64,000 nucleotides of DNA from Pseudomonas sp. FeN3W (GCA_030263805.2 CP136010.1:3487001-3551000); one strand, 5' to 3'; shown: positions 27,747 through 36,080, counted from the stretch's first letter. Notes: generated by a model from the letters alone, not told the origin. Numbers and translations are program-made.

Positions 27747-28541
27747 TCAGACCAGGTCCAGTGGCAGGCGCCGCGGGACGAATTGCCCATGGCCGGGCGC
27801 CTCGGCATCGCGCAGGGTGCGCCAAGTGTAATCGAGCGCCGAGCGGACAGCACTGGTCAGCTCCTCGCCCAGCGCCAGGCGTCCGGCGAGGGCGCTGGCC
27901 AGGGTGCAGCCGGAACCGTGATAGCTGCCGGGCAGGCGCGCGCAGGTGAAATCGTGGCGGCTACCATCGCGGCAGTAAAGACGGTTATGCACTTCGCTTT
28001 CATCGCCGTGGCCGCCGGTGATCAGCAGGTTGCGGATATGCGGCAACAGGCGTTCGGCGCATTCGTCGGCGCTGCCCTCGGGCAGTTCGGCGAGGATGCG
28101 AGCTTCCGGCAGATTCGGCGTGGCGATGGTCGACACCGGGAACAGTCGCTCGCGCATGGCGAAGCCGACATCATCCTTGCCCAGCGCGCCGCCGCCACCG
28201 GCGCGCAGCACCGGATCGCAGACCAGCGGCACGCCGGGCAGCTTGGCCATGATCTCGAGAACGGTCTCGACCATTTGCACCGAGCCGAGCATGCCGAGCT
28301 TGACTGCCGCGATCGGCATATCGGCGATCACCGCGTTGGCCTGGGCGAGCACCCATTCGCGGTCGAGGACGCGGAAGTCGGTGACGTTGACGGTGTCCTG
28401 CACGGTCAGTGCGGTGACGGTCGGTGCAGCGTGACAGGCCTGCGCCAGAAGGGCTTCGATGTCCGCCTGCAGGCCGGCGCCGCCGCTGGGATCATGGCCG
28501 GACAGACAGAGGACGACGGGTCTTGAAGTAGGGTTTTTCAT
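27747..28541 (-). CDS. thiD: Hydroxymethylpyrimidine/phosphomethylpyrimidine kinase
   Basis: ThiD phosphorylates HMP twice to HMP pyrophosphate for thiamine synthesis. The 264-residue ribokinase-fold enzyme has SGHDPSGGAGLQADI at the N terminus and the anion-hole GSGCTLASALAG near the C terminus. The start ATG ends at 28541; upstream frame to 28754 is unsupported. No TPP riboswitch is visible, but a strong 14-bp hairpin lies 25 bases before the start. Confidence 0.95.
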   Translation of the reverse strand: MKNPTSRPVVLCLSGHDPSGGAGLQADIEALLAQACHAAPTVTALTVQDTVNVTDFRVLDREWVLAQANAVIADMPIAAVKLGMLGSVQMVETVLEIMAKLPGVPLVCDPVLRAGGGGALGKDDVGFAMRERLFPVSTIATPNLPEARILAELPEGSADECAERLLPHIRNLLITGGHGDESEVHNRLYCRDGSRHDFTCARLPGSYHGSGCTLASALAGRLALGEELTSAVRSALDYTWRTLRDAEAPGHGQFVPRRLPLDLV

Positions 28542-28565
28542 GGCGTGCGAGCTTATCACCAAACA

Positions 28566-28604
28566 GCGCTGGCGGGACGTGGCAGTTGTGCGTCCCGCCA
28601 GCGC
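28566..28604 (-). promoter_or_regulatory. 14-bp perfect hairpin in the thiD 5' leader
   Basis: GCGCTGGCGGGACG (28566-28579) is perfectly complementary to CGTCCCGCCAGCGC (28591-28604), with an 11-base loop. It ends about 25 bases before the thiD ATG and is not followed by a T run in either direction. It may shape the thiD mRNA leader or be a lone REP-like palindrome. Confidence 0.55.
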
Positions 28605-28762
28605 GGCGCCCGCCGGCCATCGGGCCAGCGATCCGGCAGACATTCGTCTTTTCCGGCTGCAACCATCGCTGTGGTAGATTGCTGGCACTTTGGTTTTCGG
28701 GTCGGGTGGCGGGGTTCGCAGGGCGTGAATCCGTTTTCGTCGTCTGGCCTGCACGAGGCATC

Positions 28763-30763
28763 ATGCGGTACGTCTTCCTGCTCATCCTGGCTCTCTTGCC
28801 GGCCCTGGCCGCTGCTGTCGAACTGGACGAACACACCCGTCACCTGCCACTCGGGCAGCTCATGCGGGTGTTCGAGGATCCACTTGGCGACGCGCAAATC
28901 GACGAAGTCGCCTCGCCCGCGTTCGAAAGTCACTTCCTGCCTCACCGGACCGCGGTGTTCAACGCCGGCTATTCGCGCTCCGCGCATTGGGTGCGCGTCG
29001 ATCTGCATTACCGTCCGCAAACCGTGCAAGGCGCGCGACGCTGGTTGCTGGAGGTGGCCTATCCGCCGCTCGACAGCCTGCAGCTGTACCTGCCTGACGG
29101 CAAAGGCGGTTACCGCCTGGCGCGTGACACCGGCGACACCCGCCCCTGGGCCAGCCGCGAGATCGGCCAGGGCAACTACCTGTTCGAAGTGCAGCTGCCG
29201 ACTGATCGGCCCCAGCGCCTGTACCTGCGCGTGCAAAGCGAGGGTTCGATCCAGGTGCCCCTGAGTCTCTGGTCGCATCACGCCTATCTTGAGGCGCAAC
29301 CCGGGCGGCTCTATGTGCTGGGCATGATCTACGGCGTACTGCTGGCGATGCTGGTCTACAACCTGTTCATCTATATCAGCATCCGCGATCCCAGCTACCT
29401 CTATTACATCCTCTACATCGCCGCATTCGGTCTTTATCAGGTCTCGGTGAACGGCGCCGGTGTGCAGTTTCTCTGGTCGGATCGCCCCTGGTGGGCCAAT
29501 GCCGCGACGCCGCTGCTGATCGGGGCCACCGGGCTGTTCGGCTGCCTGTTCACCCGCAGCTTTCTGCGCACCGCGGAGCACAGCCGCTGGGTGGATTGGC
29601 TGCTGCGGCTGATCATTGTCTTCTCCGTGCTGGTGATGGCGCTCGCCATGGCCGCCGATTACGGAGTGGCCTTGCGCCTGGCCACCGCGCTGGCGCTGCT
29701 GTTTACCCTGGTGGTGTTTGCCGCCGGCATCCTGGCCTGGCTGCGCGGCATGCGTGTGGCGCGCTACTTCATCATCGCCTGGAGCGCGCTGCTGGTCGGC
29801 GGGCAGATCAACACGCTGATGGTGCTCGGGCACTTGCCACACAACTTCCTGACCATGTACGCCAGCCAGCTAGGTGCTGCGCTGGAGGTGGTGCTGCTGT
29901 CGATGGCGCTGGCCGACCGCATCAACGGGCTGAAGGACGAGCGAGCGAAGATCCTGGAAAACGCCCGTGCCGAGCTGGAACAACTGAACCGCGAGCTGGC
30001 CGAGAGCAACCGGCTCAAGGACGAATTCCTCTCCAATATCAGCCACGAGCTGCGCACGCCGATGATGGGCGTGATGGGCGCGCTGGAGCTGCTGCCCAGC
30101 TCGGATACGCCGGAAGAGCTGCAACAGTACCAACACATCGCCACCGGCTCGGCGCGCGACATGATGCGTCTGGTCAACAACATCCTGGTGCTCAGCGAAC
30201 TGCGCGCCGGCAAGTTGCGCCTGCAGGATCAACGCTTCAGTCTGCGGGAAACCGCCGCACGGCTGCAGCAGCAGTTCGCCCCGCGGGCGCAGGACAAGGG
30301 CCTGGTCTTCGATCTCGAGTTCGACGAGAAGCTGCCTGACCGCGTGTACGGAGATGGTGAAAAGCTGGAACAGAGCATTTGCCATCTACTCGACAACGCC
30401 GTCAAGTTCACCTCCCGTGGGGCTGTCACGCTGCGTTTCGCTGGTGCGCTGGAGCAGCGCGAACTGCTGCTGAATGTCGAGGTCGTCGACAGCGGCATAG
30501 GCTTCAGCGACGCCGACCTGGCATTTCTCTATCACCAGTTCCGTCAGGTCGACGGCTCCATGACCCGGCGCTACGGCGGCCTCGGTATCGGCCTGGCAAT
30601 CAGCCGGGGGCTGATCGAGGTGATGGGTGGGCAGCTCGATCAGCAATCACGGCCCGGCCTGGGCAGTCGCTTCTGCGTGCGTCTGCGCCTGCCGCTGAGC
30701 GCGACGGATGGGCCCGCCGCAGGCCGTGCGAACGATCTTCCGCCCTGCGCGCCGATTGCCTGA
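28763..30763 (+). CDS. 7TMR-DISM membrane sensor histidine kinase
   Basis: The protein has 666 residues. A signal peptide (to about 18) leads into a periplasmic 7TMR-DISM extracellular domain (about 25-165), seven membrane helices (about 185-390), a coiled-coil linker and a kinase core. The phosphorylated histidine is H428 in SNISHELRTP; N box LLDNAVKFT, G1 DSGIGF and G2 GGLGIGLAIS are intact. No receiver domain is fused and no response regulator is adjacent, so it is an orphan. The ATG at 28763 starts the signal peptide. The ligand is unknown; DISM domains often sense carbohydrate-like molecules. Confidence 0.9.
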   Translation: MRYVFLLILALLPALAAAVELDEHTRHLPLGQLMRVFEDPLGDAQIDEVASPAFESHFLPHRTAVFNAGYSRSAHWVRVDLHYRPQTVQGARRWLLEVAYPPLDSLQLYLPDGKGGYRLARDTGDTRPWASREIGQGNYLFEVQLPTDRPQRLYLRVQSEGSIQVPLSLWSHHAYLEAQPGRLYVLGMIYGVLLAMLVYNLFIYISIRDPSYLYYILYIAAFGLYQVSVNGAGVQFLWSDRPWWANAATPLLIGATGLFGCLFTRSFLRTAEHSRWVDWLLRLIIVFSVLVMALAMAADYGVALRLATALALLFTLVVFAAGILAWLRGMRVARYFIIAWSALLVGGQINTLMVLGHLPHNFLTMYASQLGAALEVVLLSMALADRINGLKDERAKILENARAELEQLNRELAESNRLKDEFLSNISHELRTPMMGVMGALELLPSSDTPEELQQYQHIATGSARDMMRLVNNILVLSELRAGKLRLQDQRFSLRETAARLQQQFAPRAQDKGLVFDLEFDEKLPDRVYGDGEKLEQSICHLLDNAVKFTSRGAVTLRFAGALEQRELLLNVEVVDSGIGFSDADLAFLYHQFRQVDGSMTRRYGGLGIGLAISRGLIEVMGGQLDQQSRPGLGSRFCVRLRLPLSATDGPAAGRANDLPPCAPIA

Positions 30764-30907
30764 CGCGCGGACCTTTTGGCCGATACCTCGCTTCAATCCT
30801 CGTCGCGCAGCATGTTTCACTGCTGATCCATTGCCGCGCGGCCGGCGCCCCGCCCAGGCCGGCTACGCTTGCTGACAGCTGTGCCGGTATTGAAGGAGGA
30901 CGCCCAG

Positions 30908-32557
30908 ATGAATCCGCAAAGTTGCGCCGAAACCCACGAGGTCACCAACCAGGTGCCGCCCCTCGACGGCGCCAACCTCTACCGTATCGACCTGCCGCTG
31001 CAGCAATGGGTGCAGCGCTACCACGCCGGCTGGGCGGACGAACGCCTGGATGCCTACGGTGCGCTTGCCGGCGGTCCGTTGATGCAGGCCGGTTTTCTCG
31101 CCAACGAGAACAAGCCGGTGTTCAAGAGTCATGACCGCTATGGTCATCGCATCGACCTGGTGGAGTTTCACCCGGCCTATCACGAGCTGATGCGTGCGGC
31201 CATCGAGCACGGCATCCCCTCGCTGCCCTGGGCTGATCCGCAGCTCGGCGCACAGGTGGCGCGCGCGGCGTTGATGTACCTGCACAACCAGGCCGAGGCC
31301 GGCAGCAGCTGCCCGCTGACCATGACCTACGCCAGCGTACCGGCGCTGCGCCTGCAGCCGGATCTTGCCGAGCGCTGGCTGCCGAAGATCCTCGCCCGCG
31401 AATATGACCCGCGCAACCTGCCGATGGAGCAGAAAGCCGGTGTCACCATCGGTATGGCCATGACCGAGAAACAGGGCGGCACCGACGTACGCGCCAACAG
31501 CACCCGCGCCTATCCGGTCGGCGCCGCTGGCCCCGGGCAGGCCTACGAGCTGGTCGGGCACAAATGGTTCTGCTCGGCGCCGATGTGCGATGCCTTCCTC
31601 ACCCTGGCGCAGACCGACAAGGGCCTGTCCTGCTTCCTGCTGCCCCGCCATCGGCCGGACGGCACGCGCAACCAGTTCTATATCCAGCGCCTGAAGAACA
31701 AGCTGGGCAACTGGGCCAACGCCTCCAGCGAAGTCGAATACCGCGGTGCGCTGGCCTGGATGGTCGGTGAGGAAGGGCGCGGCGTACCGACCATCATCGA
31801 GATGGTCTCCTCGACCCGTTTCGACTGCATGATCGGCTCCAGCTCGCTGATGCGTCAGGCCCTGACCCAGGCGCTGCACCATTGCGCGCACCGCCAGGTC
31901 GGCGGGCGGGTCCTGCTGCAGCAGCCGCTGATGCAGAACGTGCTGGCCGACCTTGCCCTGGAAAGCGAGGCGGCGCTGGCGCTGACCCTGCGCATGGGCC
32001 GCGCCCAGGACAATCGCCATGACGAGCACGAAGACAAGTTCGCCCGTCTGGTCACCGCCGTCGGCAAGTACTGGATCTGCAAACGCGCGCCGAACATGAT
32101 CGCCGAGGCCAGCGAATGCCTGGGCGGAGCCGGCTACGTCGAGGAAACCATCCTGCCGCGGTTGTATCGCGAGGCGCCGGTGAACTCCATCTGGGAGGGC
32201 TCGGGCAACGTGCAGTGCCTCGACGTCTTGCGCGCGCTATCGAAGGAGCCGGGCGTGCTCGAAGTCCTGTTCGCCGAGCTCGGCGACGGTCACGGCGACG
32301 CGCGCCTGAAGGCGCATATCCAGCGGCTGAAGGCCGCCTTCGGCGACAGCGAGGACATCCAGTACCGCGCCCGTCAGCTCACCGAAGACGTTGCCGTCGG
32401 CCTGCAGGCCAAGCTGCTGCTCGAAGCCGGCAACGCGGCCGTTTCGGATGCCTTCATCGCCAGCCTCCTCGAAGGCCGCGGCCGGGTCTACGGCACGCTG
32501 CCGCGGGGGCTGGATATCGACGCGCTGCTGGAGCGCAGCGCGCCACACCTGGCCTGA
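30908..32557 (+). CDS. Acyl-CoA dehydrogenase family protein, AidB-like
   Basis: The 549-residue flavoprotein resembles AidB, the E. coli adaptive-response acyl-CoA dehydrogenase homologue (541 residues), in size and motifs: MTEKQGGTDVRANSTRA, HKWFCSAPMCDAFL, FLLPRHRPDGTRN, and CLGGAGYVEE near the catalytic region. AidB binds DNA and FAD and limits alkylation damage; a true dehydrogenase role cannot be excluded. The ATG at 30908 has a strong AAGGAGGA site. No ada or alk gene lies near, so it stands alone. Confidence 0.87.
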   Translation: MNPQSCAETHEVTNQVPPLDGANLYRIDLPLQQWVQRYHAGWADERLDAYGALAGGPLMQAGFLANENKPVFKSHDRYGHRIDLVEFHPAYHELMRAAIEHGIPSLPWADPQLGAQVARAALMYLHNQAEAGSSCPLTMTYASVPALRLQPDLAERWLPKILAREYDPRNLPMEQKAGVTIGMAMTEKQGGTDVRANSTRAYPVGAAGPGQAYELVGHKWFCSAPMCDAFLTLAQTDKGLSCFLLPRHRPDGTRNQFYIQRLKNKLGNWANASSEVEYRGALAWMVGEEGRGVPTIIEMVSSTRFDCMIGSSSLMRQALTQALHHCAHRQVGGRVLLQQPLMQNVLADLALESEAALALTLRMGRAQDNRHDEHEDKFARLVTAVGKYWICKRAPNMIAEASECLGGAGYVEETILPRLYREAPVNSIWEGSGNVQCLDVLRALSKEPGVLEVLFAELGDGHGDARLKAHIQRLKAAFGDSEDIQYRARQLTEDVAVGLQAKLLLEAGNAAVSDAFIASLLEGRGRVYGTLPRGLDIDALLERSAPHLA

Positions 32558-32621
32558 GCGGGCGCGGCTCAAGTTTGCCTGGCTCCTGGCCGACAGCCTG
32601 GCTATCAGCCAGGAGTCCGCA

Positions 32622-33497
32622 ATGGTCCAGCCCATATCCGCTTCCGCGGCCCTCGCGCGCCCGGCCTCGCGTACGGCCGTACCGCCAGGGGGCGCGCGCG
32701 AAGCCGCGCAGGAGCCCTCCGAGTCGTCGACCCGGGTATCGTTCAGCGAACGCATGCGCGAGCGTCTGCTCTCGGCCGGCAAGGCCACCCGCTCGCTGTC
32801 GAACGCGCTGCGCGAGGCCGACAGCTCGAAAAAGGAAGCGGCCCGCCAACGCCTCGAAGAGATCAAGCAGCGTATCAAGATGCTGCGAATGCTGGTCAGC
32901 GGCGGGCTCGCCTCCAAGGGCATCCTGCGGGAGATCCGCCAGTTGGCCCAGGCGCTCGGCCAGGCCGCCAAGGTGCTCGCCGGATCGGATGGTGCCGCGG
33001 GGCATGCGGGCAGCGCTGAAAACGCGGCGTCCGCGAGAGCGCCATCGGGAGAGGCACCGGGTGAAGCGGAGGCCGGGCCGCAGGAAACGAGCGTGGCGCC
33101 CGCGGGCCAGGATGCCGCGATCGAGGATGCCGGCGAGCGATCACCCGAACAGGAACGACAGGACATCGACGACGACCTGGCCGCGCAAACGGCCGTGACG
33201 CTGAGCCTGTACCTGGAAAACCTGCAGCGGGCGAAGCAGGACGAACAACCGACCGCCGACGACGCGAGCCAGCGCCGCGACGACGCGGAACTGATCGAGG
33301 ACGTGGTGCGCCGGCTCAAGTCCCTGCTGGCCCTGGTGAAAAGCGCCCGCGCAACGGACGATCCCGACTCGCGCAAACAGCTCGCGGAGATCGAGGCACT
33401 GCTCGGCGAGAGCGAAAGCACCGCCCGAAACCTCGGCGGCGGCTTCCCCGGAGCCGGACCTTCCCTGGTGGGCGCGGGGCTCTCGATCAGTGTCTGA
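32622..33497 (+). CDS. Hypothetical protein with helical/coiled-coil core and acidic, Ala-rich middle
   Basis: A 291-residue protein without signal or membrane segments; ATG 32622 has AGGAG 6 bases upstream. Residues ~45-125 are strongly helical and charged (RMRERLLSAGK, KEAARQRLEEIKQRIKMLRML, REIRQLAQALGQAAKVL). The middle (~126-185) is Ala/Glu/Gly/Pro-rich and likely disordered, and ~185-265 is helical again. No family is recognised. It is the last gene before the CRISPR-associated region, and its stop is about 50 bases from decayed CRISPR repeats. Confidence 0.72.
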   Translation: MVQPISASAALARPASRTAVPPGGAREAAQEPSESSTRVSFSERMRERLLSAGKATRSLSNALREADSSKKEAARQRLEEIKQRIKMLRMLVSGGLASKGILREIRQLAQALGQAAKVLAGSDGAAGHAGSAENAASARAPSGEAPGEAEAGPQETSVAPAGQDAAIEDAGERSPEQERQDIDDDLAAQTAVTLSLYLENLQRAKQDEQPTADDASQRRDDAELIEDVVRRLKSLLALVKSARATDDPDSRKQLAEIEALLGESESTARNLGGGFPGAGPSLVGAGLSISV

Positions 33498-33544
33498 GGG
33501 TTGCCCAGCAGAGCGATAGCGCCTTCTTCGATTCGCTCGCTATC

Positions 33545-33680
33545 TGCACATCCTCGCGAAGGTGGGGAACAGGCGGGCCAGGTGATGGGCAAGTTCAACA
33601 ACCTGGGTTTATCCCCGCGGGTGGGGTAATGCTGAGACCAGCTCTGGCCACATTCGGCGCCGTCCGGTTGCGGGGAACAC
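33545..33680. CRISPR. Decayed three-repeat CRISPR relic
   Basis: Three damaged copies of the array-1 repeat lie at the array period. At 33545 only the last 24 positions are recognisable (18 match without gaps, from CATCCTCGCG to GGGGAACA). At 33606 the copy begins GGTTTATCCCCGCGGGTG and decays at its end. At 33666 GGTTGCGGGGAACAC has lost about 13 central bases. Starts are 61 and 60 bases apart, as in the live array (61). Orientation is that of array 1. Confidence 0.78.
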
Positions 33681-33715
33681 CTCAAACGGTGCCGGCTTGC
33701 CGGCGCCGCTCAGGC

Positions 33716-34228
33716 GTGAAACTCAAGGGCTTTGAGGAGGCATGCAGGAGCCAGCCGGCTTTCGATCTGCAGGATGTGACCGAGCTGCGATTCGAGGAAT
33801 CCGCATGGCTCGCTGGAGTCACCTACAATCTTGCGGTCGGCCATCATGAGCTACTGTCGGGCGCTGAGCCCTCACAATTTCCGGATTTTATCTATTCCTG
33901 GGCCACGTGCGCGCCGGATCTGAGCAAGTCAGGCCGGGTCCATATAAATCGCCGTTTCGAGCGATGGCTGGGCGTGACGACCGGTGACGGCCGCATGGCG
34001 GAGTGCTACGACTACACCCTCGAGGCCCTTCGAGTTCTGAGAGGCCGCCAGTTCGATACCCGATCGCTTTATGATATCGCCCTGCTGCGTAGCAGCGAGG
34101 ACACCCCGGAGACCGGACCTCGGTCGTTCGCCGGCCGCTGTGCGCTGGAGTTCTACGCACGTCAGCCGAAGGGGTTGGATGGCCAGGCTCCGCCGCAAAC
34201 GCCAATGGAAACGCTAATCGGCTATTGA
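33716..34228 (+). CDS. Hypothetical protein between CRISPR relic and array 1
   Basis: With GTG at 33716 the product has 170 residues. The open frame reaches 33629, but that extension is built from the CRISPR relic, so a later start is more credible. No signal, membrane segment or known motif is seen; notable stretches are ELRFEESAWLAGVTYN, HINRRFERWLGV and a Pro/Gly-rich end. An intergenic 10-bp hairpin follows. It is a strain-variable-looking gene in the defence region; function unknown. The frame could also be a fragment. Confidence 0.55.
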   Translation: MKLKGFEEACRSQPAFDLQDVTELRFEESAWLAGVTYNLAVGHHELLSGAEPSQFPDFIYSWATCAPDLSKSGRVHINRRFERWLGVTTGDGRMAECYDYTLEALRVLRGRQFDTRSLYDIALLRSSEDTPETGPRSFAGRCALEFYARQPKGLDGQAPPQTPMETLIGY

Positions 34229-34255
34229 CCGGAGCCCGGGCTTTTTTGTGTCCGA

Positions 34256-34280
34256 ACGGTCTATGTTTGTCATAGACCGT
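34256..34280. terminator. Intergenic hairpin between convergent genes
   Basis: ACGGTCTATG (34256-34265) and CATAGACCGT (34271-34280) form a perfect 10-bp stem with a five-base loop between two convergent genes. A CTTTTTTGTG run lies just before it. It probably acts as a shared terminator, though no long T run follows directly. Confidence 0.6.
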
Positions 34281-34285
34281 CGCGG

Positions 34286-34981
34286 CTACGGCCGGATCCA
34301 GCCTTCGGTCGATCCGGGGGCGGCACCCGGTACGAAGGCGAAACCCCGCCCGGCGTGGATGATGTAGGTTTTCGTCGTCGACCCGCCCCGGTATTCAATG
34401 CACTCTATCTCATATCCCCCGTCCAGCTTTAGCGGCCGGATGGCCGTTACGCGCGCGCACAAATGTCCGTTGAGGTTGATCCCCGTCGCGACCAGCTCCC
34501 GGGTTTCGGCTTCGCCCGGCACGTTCTTTACGGCCGCCAGGTCGACCGGCAAGCCTGCTGCGCGCATGCCGAACCATGCCAGTTCGCGGCGTTGTTCCAC
34601 TGGATCCGCCCGCTGTTTCCTGATTGCGGCCTGCTGATCCTCTGCAGCCCACCGGGCGTCCCTTTCCGCCTCCCGTGCCTCGCGCGCGGCGTTATCCTGC
34701 CAGGCGAGGAAAAGCCCTGGCACCAGCACGAGCGCCAGTACGCCCCCACATAACCGGACGACCGGCCACCACGAATTAGGCAAAGCGGGCTCCGGCTCGC
34801 ATTCCAGCTCTCGCCCCTCGAGCCTTTCAAAAGCTGCCGCCCAGCGCCGTTCTTTCGCCGCCTGCTCGGCTTGCCTACGGGCTTCGAACCCGCTGGCCAG
34901 TGCGGAATAGATCAGATAGGCCAGCAGGCCCGCCAGCACTACGCCCACCGATACCAACACGCTCAATAGCTCCAAGTCCAT
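34286..34981 (-). CDS. Hypothetical membrane protein with two transmembrane helices
   Basis: The product is 231 residues from the ATG ending 34981, which has a purine-rich GGGGGCGGG upstream. Helix 1 is at residues ~3-25 (LLSVLVSVGVVLAGLLAYLI), followed by a charged helical stretch. Helix 2 is at ~72-92 (WWPVVRLCGGVLALVLVPGLF). A coiled-coil-like charged segment and a C-terminal domain with an ECIEYRGGSTTKTYIIHAG beta-rich part follow. No family recognised. Its position between the relic and array 1 suggests arrival by insertion. Confidence 0.7.
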   Translation of the reverse strand: MDLELLSVLVSVGVVLAGLLAYLIYSALASGFEARRQAEQAAKERRWAAAFERLEGRELECEPEPALPNSWWPVVRLCGGVLALVLVPGLFLAWQDNAAREAREAERDARWAAEDQQAAIRKQRADPVEQRRELAWFGMRAAGLPVDLAAVKNVPGEAETRELVATGINLNGHLCARVTAIRPLKLDGGYEIECIEYRGGSTTKTYIIHAGRGFAFVPGAAPGSTEGWIRP

Positions 34982-35190
34982 CCCGCCCCCTATCCATGGT
35001 GGCCGAACGATATCGCGGCGCCCCGCCGGGGTCAAAACGTGTGCGAACCAGGAGCACGAGACACGCCAGCCGTACAGCCCGATGTCCAGCTCTGTACAGC
35101 TCGGCCGCCGTCCAGCCCTACCTCTTACTTTGCCACCCTAGCGAGACCTCCAGCCCGGGCGCCGCGAGCGGCCGCGTCCAACCGGCGCGC

Positions 35191-35207
35191 GGTTCACCCC
35201 CGAACAC
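35191..35207. CRISPR. Degenerate leader-distal repeat of array 1
   Basis: GGTTCACCCCCGAACAC keeps both ends of the array repeat but lacks about 11 central bases, removing the stem. It lies 34 bases (one spacer length) before the first intact repeat, exactly where a fourteenth repeat belongs. Confidence 0.75.
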
Positions 35208-35240
35208 CATAAGATTGGTAAAGAACCCGGCACAAATAAG

Positions 35241-36004
35241 CGGTTCATCCCCGCGGGTGCGGGGAACACTTCCAGTGGGTGATCGATCAGCCCCTCGCGG
35301 TCGGTTCATCCCCGCGGGTGCGGGGAACACGTGTCGGTCTTGGTGAAGTCCTTGTCGGTAGTCGGTTCATCCCCGCGGGTGCGGGGAACACGTCAAAGAG
35401 GCCAAGAAATGAAGAATGAACCGATCGGTTCATCCCCGCGGGTGCGGGGAACACGGTACTGCGGGTTGAGCCTTGGCGGCAGCGGCCGGTTCATCCCCGC
35501 GGGTGCGGGGAACACTCGGGGGAGGGTTTTCCAGAGAGGGGCGAGGACGGTTCATCCCCGCGGGTGCGGGGAACACGGCGGTTCGCTCGCCCTCGCGTGC
35601 CTGCACCAGCGGTTCATCCCCGCGGGTGCGGGGAACACATGGCCGCCACCGACCTGCACAACCTCGAAGCCGGTTCATCCCCGCGGGTGCGGGGAACACG
35701 GAAAAGTGCCAGCCGCTGTCGCGTCATCCGACGGTTCATCCCCGCGGGTGCGGGGAACACAGGTCCATGCCGAAAGCGGTGCCGGTTTTGGACGGTTCAT
35801 CCCCGCGGGTGCGGGGAACACCGTGAGGCTGAAACCCATTATCTGACCAAGAGCGGTTCATCCCCGCGGGTGCGGGGAACACGGTGAGATTGGCTGCGCT
35901 GGCGAACTTCGTTCCGGTTCATCCCCGCGGGTGCGGGGAACACCCCCAACAAGGAGCTGTCATGGCCAAACGCAACGGTTCATCCCCGCGGGTGCCGGGA
36001 ACAC
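35241..36004 (-). CRISPR. Type I-E CRISPR array 1: 13 repeats, 12 spacers
   Basis: The plus strand shows C-GGTTCATCCCCGCGGGTG-CGGGGAACAC (29 bases); in I-E convention the repeat reads GTGTTCCCCGC-ACCC-GCGGGGATGAACCG on the minus strand, so the array is transcribed leftward from the leader at 36005. Repeat starts (28-base core) are 35242, 35303, 35364, 35427, 35488, 35549, 35611, 35672, 35733, 35794, 35855, 35916 and 35977. Spacers are mostly 32 bases, one 33 and one 34. The leader-proximal repeat has a G-to-C change (GTGCCGGG). A decayed extra repeat lies at 35191. Confidence 0.98.
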
Positions 36005-36080
36005 TCTTGCCGTAACTTACTGTTCCAGCAAGGAAAAATCGAACGCCGAAAATCTACCAGATTTTCATTGTTAAAGAGCG
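36005..36080 (-). promoter_or_regulatory. Leader of CRISPR array 1 with boxA element
   Basis: Read on the minus strand, the leader has CGCTCTTTAACAAT (36067-36080), a near-perfect match to the rRNA-operon boxA antitermination sequence, then CTGGTAGATTTT, GATTTTTCCTT and CTGGAACAGT ahead of the first repeat. The same blocks occur in the same order beside array 2. boxA-based Nus antitermination of CRISPR arrays is known in other bacteria. Confidence 0.85.

Noticed and set aside
28542..28762. TPP riboswitch upstream of thiD
   Set aside because: No CTGAGA-type thi-box or matching helices could be found; only a single strong hairpin.
33629..33715. N-terminal 29 codons of the open frame at 33629-34228
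   Set aside because: This part is the CRISPR relic read as protein; a start at GTG 33716 or later is more plausible.
35331..35887. Open frames across CRISPR array 1 with FIPAGAGNT/GSSPRVRGT repeats
   Set aside because: These are translations of the CRISPR repeats, not proteins.
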